From Palsa-360 sp963719875 (GTDB lineage: Bacteria > Acidobacteriota > Terriglobia > Acidiferrales > UBA7541): DNA of 64,000 bases. Numbering within the stretch: position 1 is the first letter of the stretch; every line of letters starts with the position of its first letter. The position numbers and the translations under genes were made by a program. The stretch is from positions 1,178,001-1,242,000 of the forward strand of contig CAVRDJ010000002.1 in NCBI GenBank assembly GCA_963719875.1. The letters are read 5' to 3'. This document shows, piece after piece, positions 53,198-62,675 of this stretch. The notes under the pieces were generated by a model, which was given only the letters and a program-made list of their open reading frames with translations, was not told the DNA's origin and did no database searches.

Positions 53198-54538
53198 CTA
53201 GCTTCTCTTGTCGAGAGGCTCGTACGGGCGCAAGGCGTGGCCCGTGTAAACCTGGCGCGGGCGCGCGATTTTCTGTTCGGGATCGAGCAGCATCTCTTCC
53301 CACTGCGCGATCCAGCCGCTGGTGCGGGGAATCGCGAACAGCACGGGGAACATGGTCACCGGGAAGCCCATCGACTGATAGATCAGGCCGGTATAAAAAT
53401 CCACATTGGGATACAGCTTGCGCGAGACGAAGTAGTCGTCCTCCAGGGCGATGCGCTCGCATTCGAGGGCGATATTCAGCAGCGGATTGCGGCCCATGAT
53501 TTCGAAGACCCCGTCGGCTACGTGTTTAATGATGCGGGCGCGCGGGTCGTAATTCTTGTAAACGCGATGGCCAAAGCCCATCAGTTTGGTTTCGCCGGCT
53601 TTCACGCGCTTGATGTACGCAGGCACGTTGGCGAGCGAGCCGATCTCCAGCAGCATGCGGAGAACTTCCTCGTTCGCGCCGCCGTGCAAGGGCCCGTACA
53701 GCGCCGCGGTCGCCGCGGCAGTCGCCGAGAACGGATCGACGTGCGAACTACCCACGCAGCGCATCGCGTTCGCCGAACAATTCTGCTCGTGGTCCGCGTG
53801 CAAAATAAACAGAATGTCCAGCGCGTGTTCGAGCGTCGGGTTCGGGCGGTACTTCAGCTCGGACGTCTTGAACAACATGTTCAGAAAATTGCCGGGGTAG
53901 CTCAGTTCGTTATCCGGATAGGCAAACGGCATGCCCAGGCTGTGCCGGTAGGAAAACGCCGCGAGCGTCGGCATCTTCCCGATCAAGCGGTAAGTCTGCT
54001 TGCGGCGCGACTCCTTGTTGAAGATGTCCTTGGCCTCGGGATAAAACGTGGAAAGCGCCGCGATGGCCGAGATCATCATGCCCATCGGATGGGCGTCGTA
54101 ATGAAATCCATCCAGGAATTTCTTCACCGATTCGTGGATGAAGGTGTGGTGCGTGATGTTGTAAGTCCAATCTTCGAGCTGCGAGCGGGTGGGCAGCTCG
54201 CCATACAAAATCAAGTAGGCCGTTTCGAGATAAGTGCTTTTCTCGGCCAGTTCCTCGATCGAATAGCCGCGGTATCGCAGGATGCCTTTGTCGCCGTCGA
54301 TGAACGTGATCTTGCTCTGGCACAAGGCCGTATTGTTGAAGGCCGGGTCATAGCTCATCATCCCGAAATCATCGGGCTTCACTTTGATTTGGCGCAGATC
54401 GGTGGCATGGATCGTGTCATTCTTGATCGGAACTTCATAGGCTTTTCCCGTGCGATTGTCGGTAATGGATAGAGTGTCCCGGCTCATGCGGGTGGTCCCT
54501 TCGGCTGTAACCTGCGTCTCAGGTTTAGTTGGATTCAT
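53198..54538 (-). CDS. gltA: Citrate synthase
   Basis: 446 residues with motifs of the large, type II (hexameric) enzymes. Seen are GDKGILRYRGYSIEELAE, FHYDAHPMGMMISAIAALST, the active-site His in LHADHEQNCSANAMRCVGSS, PLHGGANEEVLRML with a catalytic His, and MGFGHRVYKNYDPRARI with the citrate-binding Arg. It condenses acetyl-CoA and oxaloacetate at the entry to the TCA cycle. The frame start is ATG (MNPTKPETQ); an internal ATG (MSRDTLSITD) is also possible. Confidence 0.97.
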   Translation of the reverse strand: MNPTKPETQVTAEGTTRMSRDTLSITDNRTGKAYEVPIKNDTIHATDLRQIKVKPDDFGMMSYDPAFNNTALCQSKITFIDGDKGILRYRGYSIEELAEKSTYLETAYLILYGELPTRSQLEDWTYNITHHTFIHESVKKFLDGFHYDAHPMGMMISAIAALSTFYPEAKDIFNKESRRKQTYRLIGKMPTLAAFSYRHSLGMPFAYPDNELSYPGNFLNMLFKTSELKYRPNPTLEHALDILFILHADHEQNCSANAMRCVGSSHVDPFSATAAATAALYGPLHGGANEEVLRMLLEIGSLANVPAYIKRVKAGETKLMGFGHRVYKNYDPRARIIKHVADGVFEIMGRNPLLNIALECERIALEDDYFVSRKLYPNVDFYTGLIYQSMGFPVTMFPVLFAIPRTSGWIAQWEEMLLDPEQKIARPRQVYTGHALRPYEPLDKRS

Positions 54539-54778
54539 GACGGTCGCCGCTCATTCAAAAAGCGGTAAGACAAGAATCTACACTAAATTCCTACCGGCTC
54601 CAAGCAGAGCCCGTGGTCCAATGGGCGATTCGAGGGCGTCGATTCAATGACGAAATAAGACCCGCATTTGCCACCTTCCGATTCGTGTACTTATCGCGCT
54701 GTGGGAACGAGCGAGAATTTGCCGCTGAGTAATTGCCTGACAGGGTTATACTCTGCGAACTCTGGTTGGCAGGTGCCA

Positions 54779-57460
54779 ATGTCGATCCTCCCTGGCAGAC
54801 GCCTAGGGCCTTACGAAATCCTCTCCGCTATCGGTGCGGGCGGAATGGGCGAGGTGTACAAAGCCCGCGATACACGCCTCGATCGCATTGTTGCCATCAA
54901 AGTTCTTCCCGCTCATCTTGCTGACCGCGCTGATTTGCGCGAGCGATTCGAGCGCGAAGCAAAGACCATCGCGAGCCTGAACCACCCGCATATCTGCACG
55001 CTCTACGACACCGGCCATCAAGACGAAACTGATTTCCTGGTGATGGAATATCTCGAAGGCGAGACGCTCGCCAAGCGGTTGCTCAAAGGCCGCTGCCGAT
55101 ACCGCAGGTGTTGCAGTACGCCATCGAGATTTCGGATGCGCTCGACAAGGCCCATCGCAGGGGTGTCACGCATCGCGATCTCAAGCCCGGCAACATCATG
55201 CTGACGAAGTCAGGCACGAAGCTGCTCGATTTCGGCCTCGCCAAGCTGCGCCAGAGCGCCTCTCCTGCCACGCCATTTTCCGAACTTCCCACGGAAAAAG
55301 ACGCAATCACGGCGGAGGGGACAATCTTGGGCACGTTGCAATACATGGCCCCGGAGCAGTTGGAAGGCAAGGAGGCGGATGCGTGCACAGACCTCTTTGC
55401 ATTTGGCGCCGTGCTGTACGAAATGGCGACAGGTAAGAGGGCCTTTCAGGGCAAGACGCAGGCCAGCGTGATCGGATCCATCATGTCTTCCGATCCTCCG
55501 CCGATCTCTTCTCTCCAGCCGATGACGCCTCCAGCGCTCGACCGCGTGACCAAGAAATGCTTGCGGAAGGACCCGGACGAACGCTGGCAAAGTGCACGTG
55601 ATGTGACGGATGAATTGAAGTGGATCGCCGAGGGAGGTTCGCAGGCGACCGTGCTGGCGCCTGGCGCCGCCAGCCACACGGGTCGACTAAGGACTGCCCA
55701 CCTTGTCTCGTCAGTTGCGGCTACTTTGGTTTCGTCCTGTTGGGACTGGGCGCTTGGGCATATTTCCGACGCGCTCCCGACGACATACGACCGGTCCGCT
55801 TTTTCGTTTCGCCGCCAGAGAACTGGAACTTTGTCGGAACTATCCAGTTCCGCTTCGTTAGCGACAGCTTCTATCGCGGTTTCGCCCGACGGCCATCGGA
55901 TTAGCTTCGTAGCCGTTGGTGCGGATCGCAAGTCTCTCCTCTGGGTCCGCTCGCTCGACACACTCGCCGCACAGGCATTGGCAGGAATGGAAGGCGCTGA
56001 GCGCACTTTCTGGTCGCCTGACGGTCGCTTTCTCGCATTCTTCGCGGGCGGAAAGCTTAAGAAGATCGACGCCTCGGGCGGTCCTCCCATTACTTTGTGC
56101 GACTCGGGGGACGGTGTTGGCGGCACATGGAGTCGAGATGGGGTGATCGTGTTCGCTCCGAGCCTTTCTTCCGGATTCCAGAAAGTGTCTGCTTCGGGTG
56201 GCGTGCCAACCACAGTAACCACGCTCGGGAAAGGTGACATAGCCCACAGGCGGCCCTTTTTCCTGCCGGACGGCCGACACTTTCTCTACCGTGCGGCCGG
56301 GTCCGCCCGAAGGATGGTCCGGTTTACGTGTCATCGCTTGACTCCGCAGAACGAAAATTCTTGATAAATTCCGATTCAATAAACGTCGTTTACAGCCAGG
56401 GCCATCTGCTGTTTCTCCGAGAGACAACGCTGATGGCACAGCCATTTGACGCGCGGCGGCTGACTGTGACGGGCGAAGCATTCCCGATCGCTGAAAAGAT
56501 TCAGACGACAAACACCAATCCGCCTACGGTGTCTTCTCAGCATCAGAGAATGACGTATTGGCGTATCAAAACGGACCGGAAGCAGCTGGCTCTCAGCTCA
56601 CATGGTTCGACCGGACCGGCAAGCAAATCGGCGTACTCGGAGATTCGCGTGGATATGCGGATCTTGAACTGTCTCCTGACCAAAAACGGGCTTCGGTCAG
56701 TAGCCCATCACAGTCGGGCACGACATCTGGCTATACGATGTGGCGCGTAGCCTCCCGACGCGTTTCACGTTCGGCCCGGGAATTGCCGGCGCTTCGATCT
56801 GGTCACCTGAAGGGAACCGTATTGTTTTCGGATCAACCCGCAAAGGGCATTATGATTTGTATCAGAAAGACTCTAACGGAGCAGGCACTGAGGATGTGCT
56901 GATCGAGGATAATCTCGACAAGATTCCCTCGAGCTGGTCTCCGGACGGCCGGTTTATTCTCTATTCTAGCGCCAGTTCTCACGTAGGGACCGATTTATTT
57001 ATCTTGCCGCTTTTCGGAGATCGCAAGCCGGTTCCGTTTCTACAGACCAGTTCAGCGAAAGCCAGGGGCAATTTCTCCCGACGGTCGATGGATTGCATAC
57101 ACTTCATTCGAGTCTGGCCGGGCCGAGGTCTACGTTGCCCCCTTCCCAGGTCCCGGCGGTAAATGGCAGATCTCCACTGGAGGCGGAAGTTCTCCTCGAT
57201 GGCGGCGTGACGGCACGGAGATCTTCTTTCTGGCTCTCGACAATACCCTAATGGCTGCGGCAGTGAACGGCAAAGCTTCGAGCTTTCAGGTCGGTTCTGT
57301 GAAGCTACTCTTTCAGACGCACTTAATCGGGCCGCGTCATGAATACGACGTATCCGCCGACGGCCAGAAATTCCTGATCAATTCAGCCCCGCATCAAAAC
57401 GGAGCAGCACCTGCGCCAATCACCGTGGTGCTCAACTGGACCGCGGGGCTGAAGAAATGA
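54779..57460 (+). pseudogene. Ser/Thr kinase with PD40/TolB-like repeats, broken by frameshifts
   Basis: Read across frames, this is a Hanks-type kinase (GPYEILSAIGAGGMGEVYKA, VTHRDLKPGNIML, LLDFGLAKLR), a membrane segment (GFVLLGLGAWAYF) and about six WD40-like PD40 blades (VSPDGHRISFVAVGADRKSL, FWSPDGRFLAFFAGGKLKKI, IWSPEGNRIVFGSTRKGHYD), ending DGQKFLINSAPHQN. The frame changes about seven times (near 55090, 55720, 55870, 56320, 56550, 56730 and 57070). At 55090 one C appears lost from a GGCCC run. Such kinases are plentiful in Acidobacteriota. The rest of the window has intact frames, so this looks like genuine decay. Confidence 0.88.
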
Positions 57461-57634
57461 CCCTCGCGGTGGCACACGTCTCGGTTCCTACGAAATCGTC
57501 GCGCTGACTGGCTAAGCCATCCCCTTAGTACACCAAGTCTCGATAAACTCATTATGAAAGGGCGGCCCTTTGAAGCAAGTATTGATCTCTCGCATCAATG
57601 CCTGCCGAATGGAGCACCTTTTGCAATACGCTCT
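57461..57634 (+). other. Non-coding stretch between the decayed kinase and a transposase scrap
   Basis: It shows no clear gene. It marks a breakpoint between the end of the decayed kinase gene and the transposase fragment. Confidence 0.35.
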
Positions 57635-57705
57635 AAGTATGTTGGGCTGGATGTTCATCAGGCGACGTTCTCCGCGGTGGTTTTGGATTCGATCGGTATT
57701 ATCGG
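57635..57705 (+). mobile_element. IS110-family transposase remnant (N-terminal fragment)
   Basis: The translation KYVGLDVHQATFSAVVLDSI matches the start of IS110/IS1111 transposases, including the first Asp of the DEDD site. Only about 24 codons remain; the DNA then becomes unrelated, and neither the rest of the gene nor terminal sequences are seen. Confidence 0.5.
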
Positions 57706-57784
57706 AAACCGGCCCGCGCCAAACTCTTGCGCCACTTTCCGCACGTCGCTATGAACCTGCGACCTGCCATCCGGAAGCTAAGCC

Positions 57785-60400
57785 CTACTTCATGTCGCGC
57801 CAATTCGAGCCGGCTTTCAAGTCCACGACCAAGGGTACGGCGAGTTCGTGCACATGTTCCATGGCCTTGCGCACCAGCGGGCGCAGGCGATCCATTTCGC
57901 CGTGCGGGGCCTCAAACAGAAGTTCGTCGTGCACCTGCAAGATCATCTGTGCCTGAAACTTTTGCTCCATGAGTTGGCGCGCGATTGTGATCATGGCGAG
58001 CTTGATCAGGTCGGCGGCGGTTCCCTGCAGAGGAGTGTTGAGGGCCGTGCGTTCCGCGAAATTTCGCAGGTTCACTTGCGGCGACGTTATTTCGGGGACG
58101 GTCCGGGTGCGTCCGAACATCGTGCGCGTGACGCCAGATTTGCGCGCTTCGGCGAGCGAACGCTCGAGATATTCCTTCACGCCGCGATAACGCGCGAAAT
58201 AGGCGGCGATGAATTGCGCGGCTTCCTTTTGGTCGATGCCAAGCTGCGCCGCGAGGCCGAAGGGCGTTTGCCCGTAGATGATGCCGAAATTGATGGCCTT
58301 GGCCGCGCGGCGGTGCTCGGCATTTTGCGCCATGGGGCCGACGCGGAATACTTCTTCGGCGGTGCGCGCGTGAATGTCCTGCCCGGTGCGGAACGCTTCG
58401 ACCAGCACAGGGTCTTTTGAAAAATGCGCCAGGATGCGCAGCTCGATCTGCGAATAGTCGGCGGAAAGGAGCGTGTTGCCTGGCCTCGCCACGAACGCGG
58501 CGCGAATTTGGCGGCCGAGCTCCGTTCGCACGGGAATATTTTGCAGGTTCGGGTCCGAGGAGCTCAGGCGGCCCGTGGCCGCGGTGGTCTGGCTGAAGCT
58601 CGTGTGCAGACGGCCGGTCTCGGCATGAATGAGTTTCGGCAGCGCGTCGACATACGTGGATTTGAGCTTGGTGAGTTCGCGGTATTCGAGCACTTTGCGC
58701 GGCAGTTCGTGCAGGAGCGCCAGCTCTTCAAGCACGTCCGCGGCAGTCGAGCGGGGTTTTCCTCTGCGCCTTCCGCCGAGCGTCAGGCCCATCTTGTCGA
58801 ATAAAATTTCGGCGAGTTGCTGCGGCGAATTGACGTTGAATTCCGACCCGGCCAGTTTCCAGATTGTTTTTTCGAGCGAGCGAATTTCGCGCTCCATCGT
58901 TTTGGACATGGCGTCGAGCGCTTTGGGATCGACGCGCACGCCGTCGCGTTCCATCGCGGCAAGCACCGGCGCGAGGGGCAGGTCGATGGTCTCGTACAAT
59001 TCCGCGAGCCCTTGCGCCTCGACTTCCTTCCGCAACCGCGGCGCGAGGCGTTGCAAATGTTCCGCGTGCGCCCCGGGAGCGCCGGAGAGCGTGACGCTTT
59101 CCTGCCGCAAGACGGCGTCGGCCAGGCTGTGCTTCGCCGTCGTCGGGCGCAACAGGTAGGAATAGAGCATCGTCGCGTGGCGGATTCCGGCGACGGGGCC
59201 TGCCAGCAGCTCGACGAGCTTCGGGTCATGCACGATTTTCGGCCGCGCTGGGTCGCGGAGAAATTCAGCAAGCACGGCGCGCATTTCTCCATTAGCGTCA
59301 AGCCCTACCGTCCGCGAAACGCCGGGCTTCGGCGAAATCTCGACCGCTGCGACCTGCGAGCCGAAGCCCTCTTCTTCGCGTTCGCCCTCGGCGAGCGTGA
59401 GCCACACGGCGGTTGCGGCGCCGCGCGGAATGGCGCCGAGATATTTTTTGAGCGCGGCGGGAGATTCCAGCGCCGCGGAATCGATGGCCGCGGCTTGTGT
59501 GGCCGACGACGACGGCGCCGCGGGAAGATCGCGAAGCAGCGAGGTGAATCCCAACTCCGCGTAGAGAGCGCGCAAGGCTTCGACGTCCGGATCGCTCGCC
59601 CGCAGATCGTCGAGCACGAGCTTCACCGGCGCGGCGGTGTCGATGACGGCAAGCTGTTTCGACATCACCACCGCTTCGCGGCTGTTTTCGAGCGCCTCGC
59701 GGTAGCGTTTTCCTTCGACTTCCTTGGCGCGTTCCAGCGCCGCTTCCGCCGATCCAAACCGGCGAATCAGTTCTTTCGCGCCTTTTTCGCCGATCCCCTT
59801 CGCGCCGGGAATGTTGTCGATCGAATCGCCCATCAAAGCCATCACGTCGGCGACTTTTTCCGGCGGCACGCCCATCAGCTCTTCCACTTTCGCCGCGTCG
59901 ACGACGAGATCGGTTTTATCAGGCCCCGCGCCGGGGCGCAGCACGCGCACTTTCCCGCCGACGAGTTGCATCATGTCCTTGTCGCTCGTCACAATGGAAA
60001 CGTCCAGCCCCTTTTTCGCAGCTTGCTTGGCAAGCGCGCCGATTACGTCGTCAGCCTCGAAGCCGTCAAATTCGAGAATTGGAAGCCGCATGGCTTCGCA
60101 CATCCGCCGCACGTAGGGTAATTGCACGGCGAGGTCGTCCGGCATGGGCGGGCGCTGCGCCTTGTATTTGTCAAAAAGTTTGTCGCGAAAGGTAGGCTCC
60201 CTCGTATCAAAGACCACGGCGAGATAGTCGGGCGCGTGCTCCTTCTGAAGTTTCCTCAGCATGTTCGAGAACAGGTAGGGCACCTTGGTGGGAACACCTT
60301 GCGGGCTGTTCAGCCGCGCCATGGGCGCAAAGTAAGCGCGGAAGATGAATCCCATCGCGTCCACAAGGAAGATTTTTTTCGCAGCGGCCGTTTTTGCCAT
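57785..60400 (-). CDS. polA: DNA polymerase I
   Basis: 871 residues from ATG 60400. The N-terminal 5'-3' exonuclease has FLVDAMGFIFRAYFA, FDGFEADDVIGALAKQA and SIDNIPGAKGIGEKGAKELI. The middle 3'-5' exonuclease-like domain (about 320-480) lacks the DxE and YxxxD motifs. The polymerase domain has motif A TLLSADYSQIELRILAHFS, motif B RRAAKAINFGIIYGQTPFGL and motif C ILQVHDELLFEAP. It fills gaps and removes primers; proofreading is probably absent, as in several other bacterial PolA proteins. A longer N-terminus to 60424 is open but adds a non-conserved MWFAILAA. Confidence 0.97.
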   Translation of the reverse strand: MAKTAAAKKIFLVDAMGFIFRAYFAPMARLNSPQGVPTKVPYLFSNMLRKLQKEHAPDYLAVVFDTREPTFRDKLFDKYKAQRPPMPDDLAVQLPYVRRMCEAMRLPILEFDGFEADDVIGALAKQAAKKGLDVSIVTSDKDMMQLVGGKVRVLRPGAGPDKTDLVVDAAKVEELMGVPPEKVADVMALMGDSIDNIPGAKGIGEKGAKELIRRFGSAEAALERAKEVEGKRYREALENSREAVVMSKQLAVIDTAAPVKLVLDDLRASDPDVEALRALYAELGFTSLLRDLPAAPSSSATQAAAIDSAALESPAALKKYLGAIPRGAATAVWLTLAEGEREEEGFGSQVAAVEISPKPGVSRTVGLDANGEMRAVLAEFLRDPARPKIVHDPKLVELLAGPVAGIRHATMLYSYLLRPTTAKHSLADAVLRQESVTLSGAPGAHAEHLQRLAPRLRKEVEAQGLAELYETIDLPLAPVLAAMERDGVRVDPKALDAMSKTMEREIRSLEKTIWKLAGSEFNVNSPQQLAEILFDKMGLTLGGRRRGKPRSTAADVLEELALLHELPRKVLEYRELTKLKSTYVDALPKLIHAETGRLHTSFSQTTAATGRLSSSDPNLQNIPVRTELGRQIRAAFVARPGNTLLSADYSQIELRILAHFSKDPVLVEAFRTGQDIHARTAEEVFRVGPMAQNAEHRRAAKAINFGIIYGQTPFGLAAQLGIDQKEAAQFIAAYFARYRGVKEYLERSLAEARKSGVTRTMFGRTRTVPEITSPQVNLRNFAERTALNTPLQGTAADLIKLAMITIARQLMEQKFQAQMILQVHDELLFEAPHGEMDRLRPLVRKAMEHVHELAVPLVVDLKAGSNWRDMK

Positions 60401-60451
60401 CGCCGCGAGTATAGCAAACCACATGAAGTGTTGACGCTGCCACCTATGGTC

Positions 60452-61273
60452 TCAGACGAGACACTCCACCAAGTCAATTGCCTCCAGAGTTGCTTCGATT
60501 CTTGCCAGGTGCGAAAGGCATTCGTCCGAGTCCAGGACGGGATGAAAGACGCGCCTGGGATATTCGTCATAGGTGCGACCGTCCAGTTTTCTGCCGAAGG
60601 AGGATTTGCGAACCCCTCCCCATTGCTTGAAGAAAAATGGAACTCTCGAACTTCGGCATTGCTCCCGGAGCGCCAAGACCCAGTCTCTTTTCATAGGTCT
60701 AGCGCCAGGACCACTCTCGCCTCCCACAATCATCCAGTGAATGCCTTGTAAGTCAAGTTTGCCCAAATCCTCCAGTAAGGGCTCGACCGATAGAAAACGA
60801 ATGCTAGCTTTCGCGTTTCGCAAATCCTCAATTCGCGGTAAGCCATATTCCTTGTCCTCCACACTCACTCCCCACCAGATGTGCTGCTGTTCAGCCGCAA
60901 AACGAAGTTTAGTATTTAGAAGGGAGGATAGGCGTTCCGACCTTTTGGTCAGCACTTGATACGTGTGCCAATTGGCCGCCACCATGATTTGAGCCACCGC
61001 GAGGATGTAGCTGTCCGGAACAACGTCCTGAAAAAGGTCGCTCATTGAATTCACGAAGATCATTTTTGATGTTCGCCAACGGAGCGGTTCCCCAAGTTTG
61101 GCTGGCACAAGCCGCGGATCAAAACCCTGCTCATAGGGATGACCCTTGACTCCTCGAAACCGTTCCGCGAACGTTTCTGCGTAGCAATGTTTGCAGCCCG
61201 GGCTAATCTTCGTACAGCCGCGCACAGGATTCCAGGTTGCGTCGGTCCACTCTATAGTTGAGTTGGAACTCAT
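60452..61273 (-). CDS. DUF5131 (phage Gp37/Gp68-like) three-Cys protein
   Basis: 273 residues. The signature WNPVRGCTKISPGCKHCYAE holds Cys20, Cys27 and Cys30 (CX6CX2C), a possible Fe-S or metal site. DPRLVPAKLGEPLRWRTSKM, MSDLFQDVVPDSYI, IMVAANWHTYQVLTKRSERL and the end of the motif set (GGESGPGARPMKRDWVLALR) are DUF5131-type. These proteins are thought to be radical-SAM-like and are often paired with TcmP, whose gene precedes this one by 9 bp on the same strand. Function not established; a nucleic-acid-modifying or defence role is inferred from the pairing. Confidence 0.88.
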   Translation of the reverse strand: MSSNSTIEWTDATWNPVRGCTKISPGCKHCYAETFAERFRGVKGHPYEQGFDPRLVPAKLGEPLRWRTSKMIFVNSMSDLFQDVVPDSYILAVAQIMVAANWHTYQVLTKRSERLSSLLNTKLRFAAEQQHIWWGVSVEDKEYGLPRIEDLRNAKASIRFLSVEPLLEDLGKLDLQGIHWMIVGGESGPGARPMKRDWVLALREQCRSSRVPFFFKQWGGVRKSSFGRKLDGRTYDEYPRRVFHPVLDSDECLSHLARIEATLEAIDLVECLV

Positions 61274-61282
61274 GAGTCCCTC

Positions 61283-62386
61283 CTATTCCTTAAAGCGAAT
61301 TCGATCTGCACCGCCAATGCCAGTTCTCATCGATGTGACCCGATGAATCACAATTTCTTTCCCTTCCATCGACTTCATGACAGCCCGATAATGCCTCTCC
61401 ATAAACGGCAGAGTCCAAGTTTGCTCCCGTATTTCGTCAAAAGTTGCTTCCTTTCCTTCAAACTTCCTCAGCAAAATGTCCCTCAGCTCATTCTCGGTCG
61501 GAGTTTGCGAAATCAAAACCCCTTGGTCCTCCCCGGAATAATCAAATGTCCCTTCTTCATCTCCTAGTGGCCACATAACATCTTTCATCAAAAGAGCGGC
61601 CTTAATGTGATTGCTCGCATGAAGAAGATAATACTTAGTTCGGCGACCGCCCGTGGAATCTTCAATGTCGTATCGAATCCTGAACGGGAGGACATACGTG
61701 AATGCCAGTCGTGTTATGAAGTATGCGAGGAATGATTTCTCACGTTCAGGCCCCCGCATTCCCATGAATGGCTGGTTACGCCAATCACTGTCGCCAAAAA
61801 GATCGTTTAACCGAGATTCTACTTTCGGGTTGTTGAGGTCTCGGTTGATTTGGAACCACATCAAATTGATGAGAACCTCAGTCTGCTGACGCCCTTGGAT
61901 TCTTCTTATTACAGGTAACGAAAGAGGGTGACCGTACGGGTCGATAAGAAAAAAGGCTGGTACTCGATGAGGGAGACTTTCGAGCAAATTCGGAACTATA
62001 GATCTGGAATCGGCACAGCTGACCTCTACGGTCAAGTTTCGAGGATACGGCTGCAGATTCCCAAGACGCGCTTCCAGCCGCTTGACTTGTTGGGGATCTT
62101 CATCAACTAAGTACAGAAGCAGGCTTTTCACATGCCCGCCTTGCACGAGTTTCGCAGCCCCCCTGACCGCGATAATTGGGGAGCCTTCCACCACACTACC
62201 ATCCATTTCGTATTGCCCTGGTCCCGCAAAACAATCGACATAGGCTAACTGGCTATTTCTAGACCCCAAGATCCTTGCCCACGGAGGAAAGTACTTCTCT
62301 AAAATCATGTGCTTGATGCGAGAAACACGCTTGAGATGTTGCAACTCGTCGCCAGCGGACGAACCGGCTTGGGACTCTTTTTCCAT
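61283..62386 (-). CDS. Three-Cys-motif partner protein TcmP
   Basis: 367 residues. An N-terminal helical part (HLKRVSRIKHMILEKYFPPW) is followed by a Rossmann-like domain: LAYVDCFAGPGQYEMDGSVV, LLLYLVDEDPQQVKRLEARL, and PAFFLIDPYGHPLSLPVIRR, a pattern like the SAM site and DPPY loop of nucleic-acid methyltransferases. The C-terminal half is less clear and helical. It is co-transcribed with the DUF5131 gene. The DNA is visibly more AT-rich than polA and the helicase gene on either side, which fits acquisition by transfer. It may modify RNA or DNA with its partner. Confidence 0.85.
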   Translation of the reverse strand: MEKESQAGSSAGDELQHLKRVSRIKHMILEKYFPPWARILGSRNSQLAYVDCFAGPGQYEMDGSVVEGSPIIAVRGAAKLVQGGHVKSLLLYLVDEDPQQVKRLEARLGNLQPYPRNLTVEVSCADSRSIVPNLLESLPHRVPAFFLIDPYGHPLSLPVIRRIQGRQQTEVLINLMWFQINRDLNNPKVESRLNDLFGDSDWRNQPFMGMRGPEREKSFLAYFITRLAFTYVLPFRIRYDIEDSTGGRRTKYYLLHASNHIKAALLMKDVMWPLGDEEGTFDYSGEDQGVLISQTPTENELRDILLRKFEGKEATFDEIREQTWTLPFMERHYRAVMKSMEGKEIVIHRVTSMRTGIGGADRIRFKE

Positions 62387-62675
62387 TCGGCTTATATTCG
62401 CTTTATTTTCGCCATGCCGTCAATATCTATTTATTCCGGCCCGATAGGTTACGCAACAATCCTGGTTTGGCATGGGGAGAGTCGATTCCAAGGGTAGACT
62501 CCCCAAGGCCATTTTATTGATTTGTATACTAACATAAGAGCAATCGAATGGTTTTGATTGGTGGCTTGGGAGTATAGAAATCGTTCGAATGATATGGGCA
62601 GGCCATGTGCCGCCAGTGTGTGCTATTTTATCGGTTCGCGGTTTTTCGAGAAGAATCACTCGCACCCGCCCTCCA

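Noticed and set aside
58817..60121. Plus-strand open frame opposite polA
   Set aside because: Arg/His/Phe-rich shadow of an intact polA gene.
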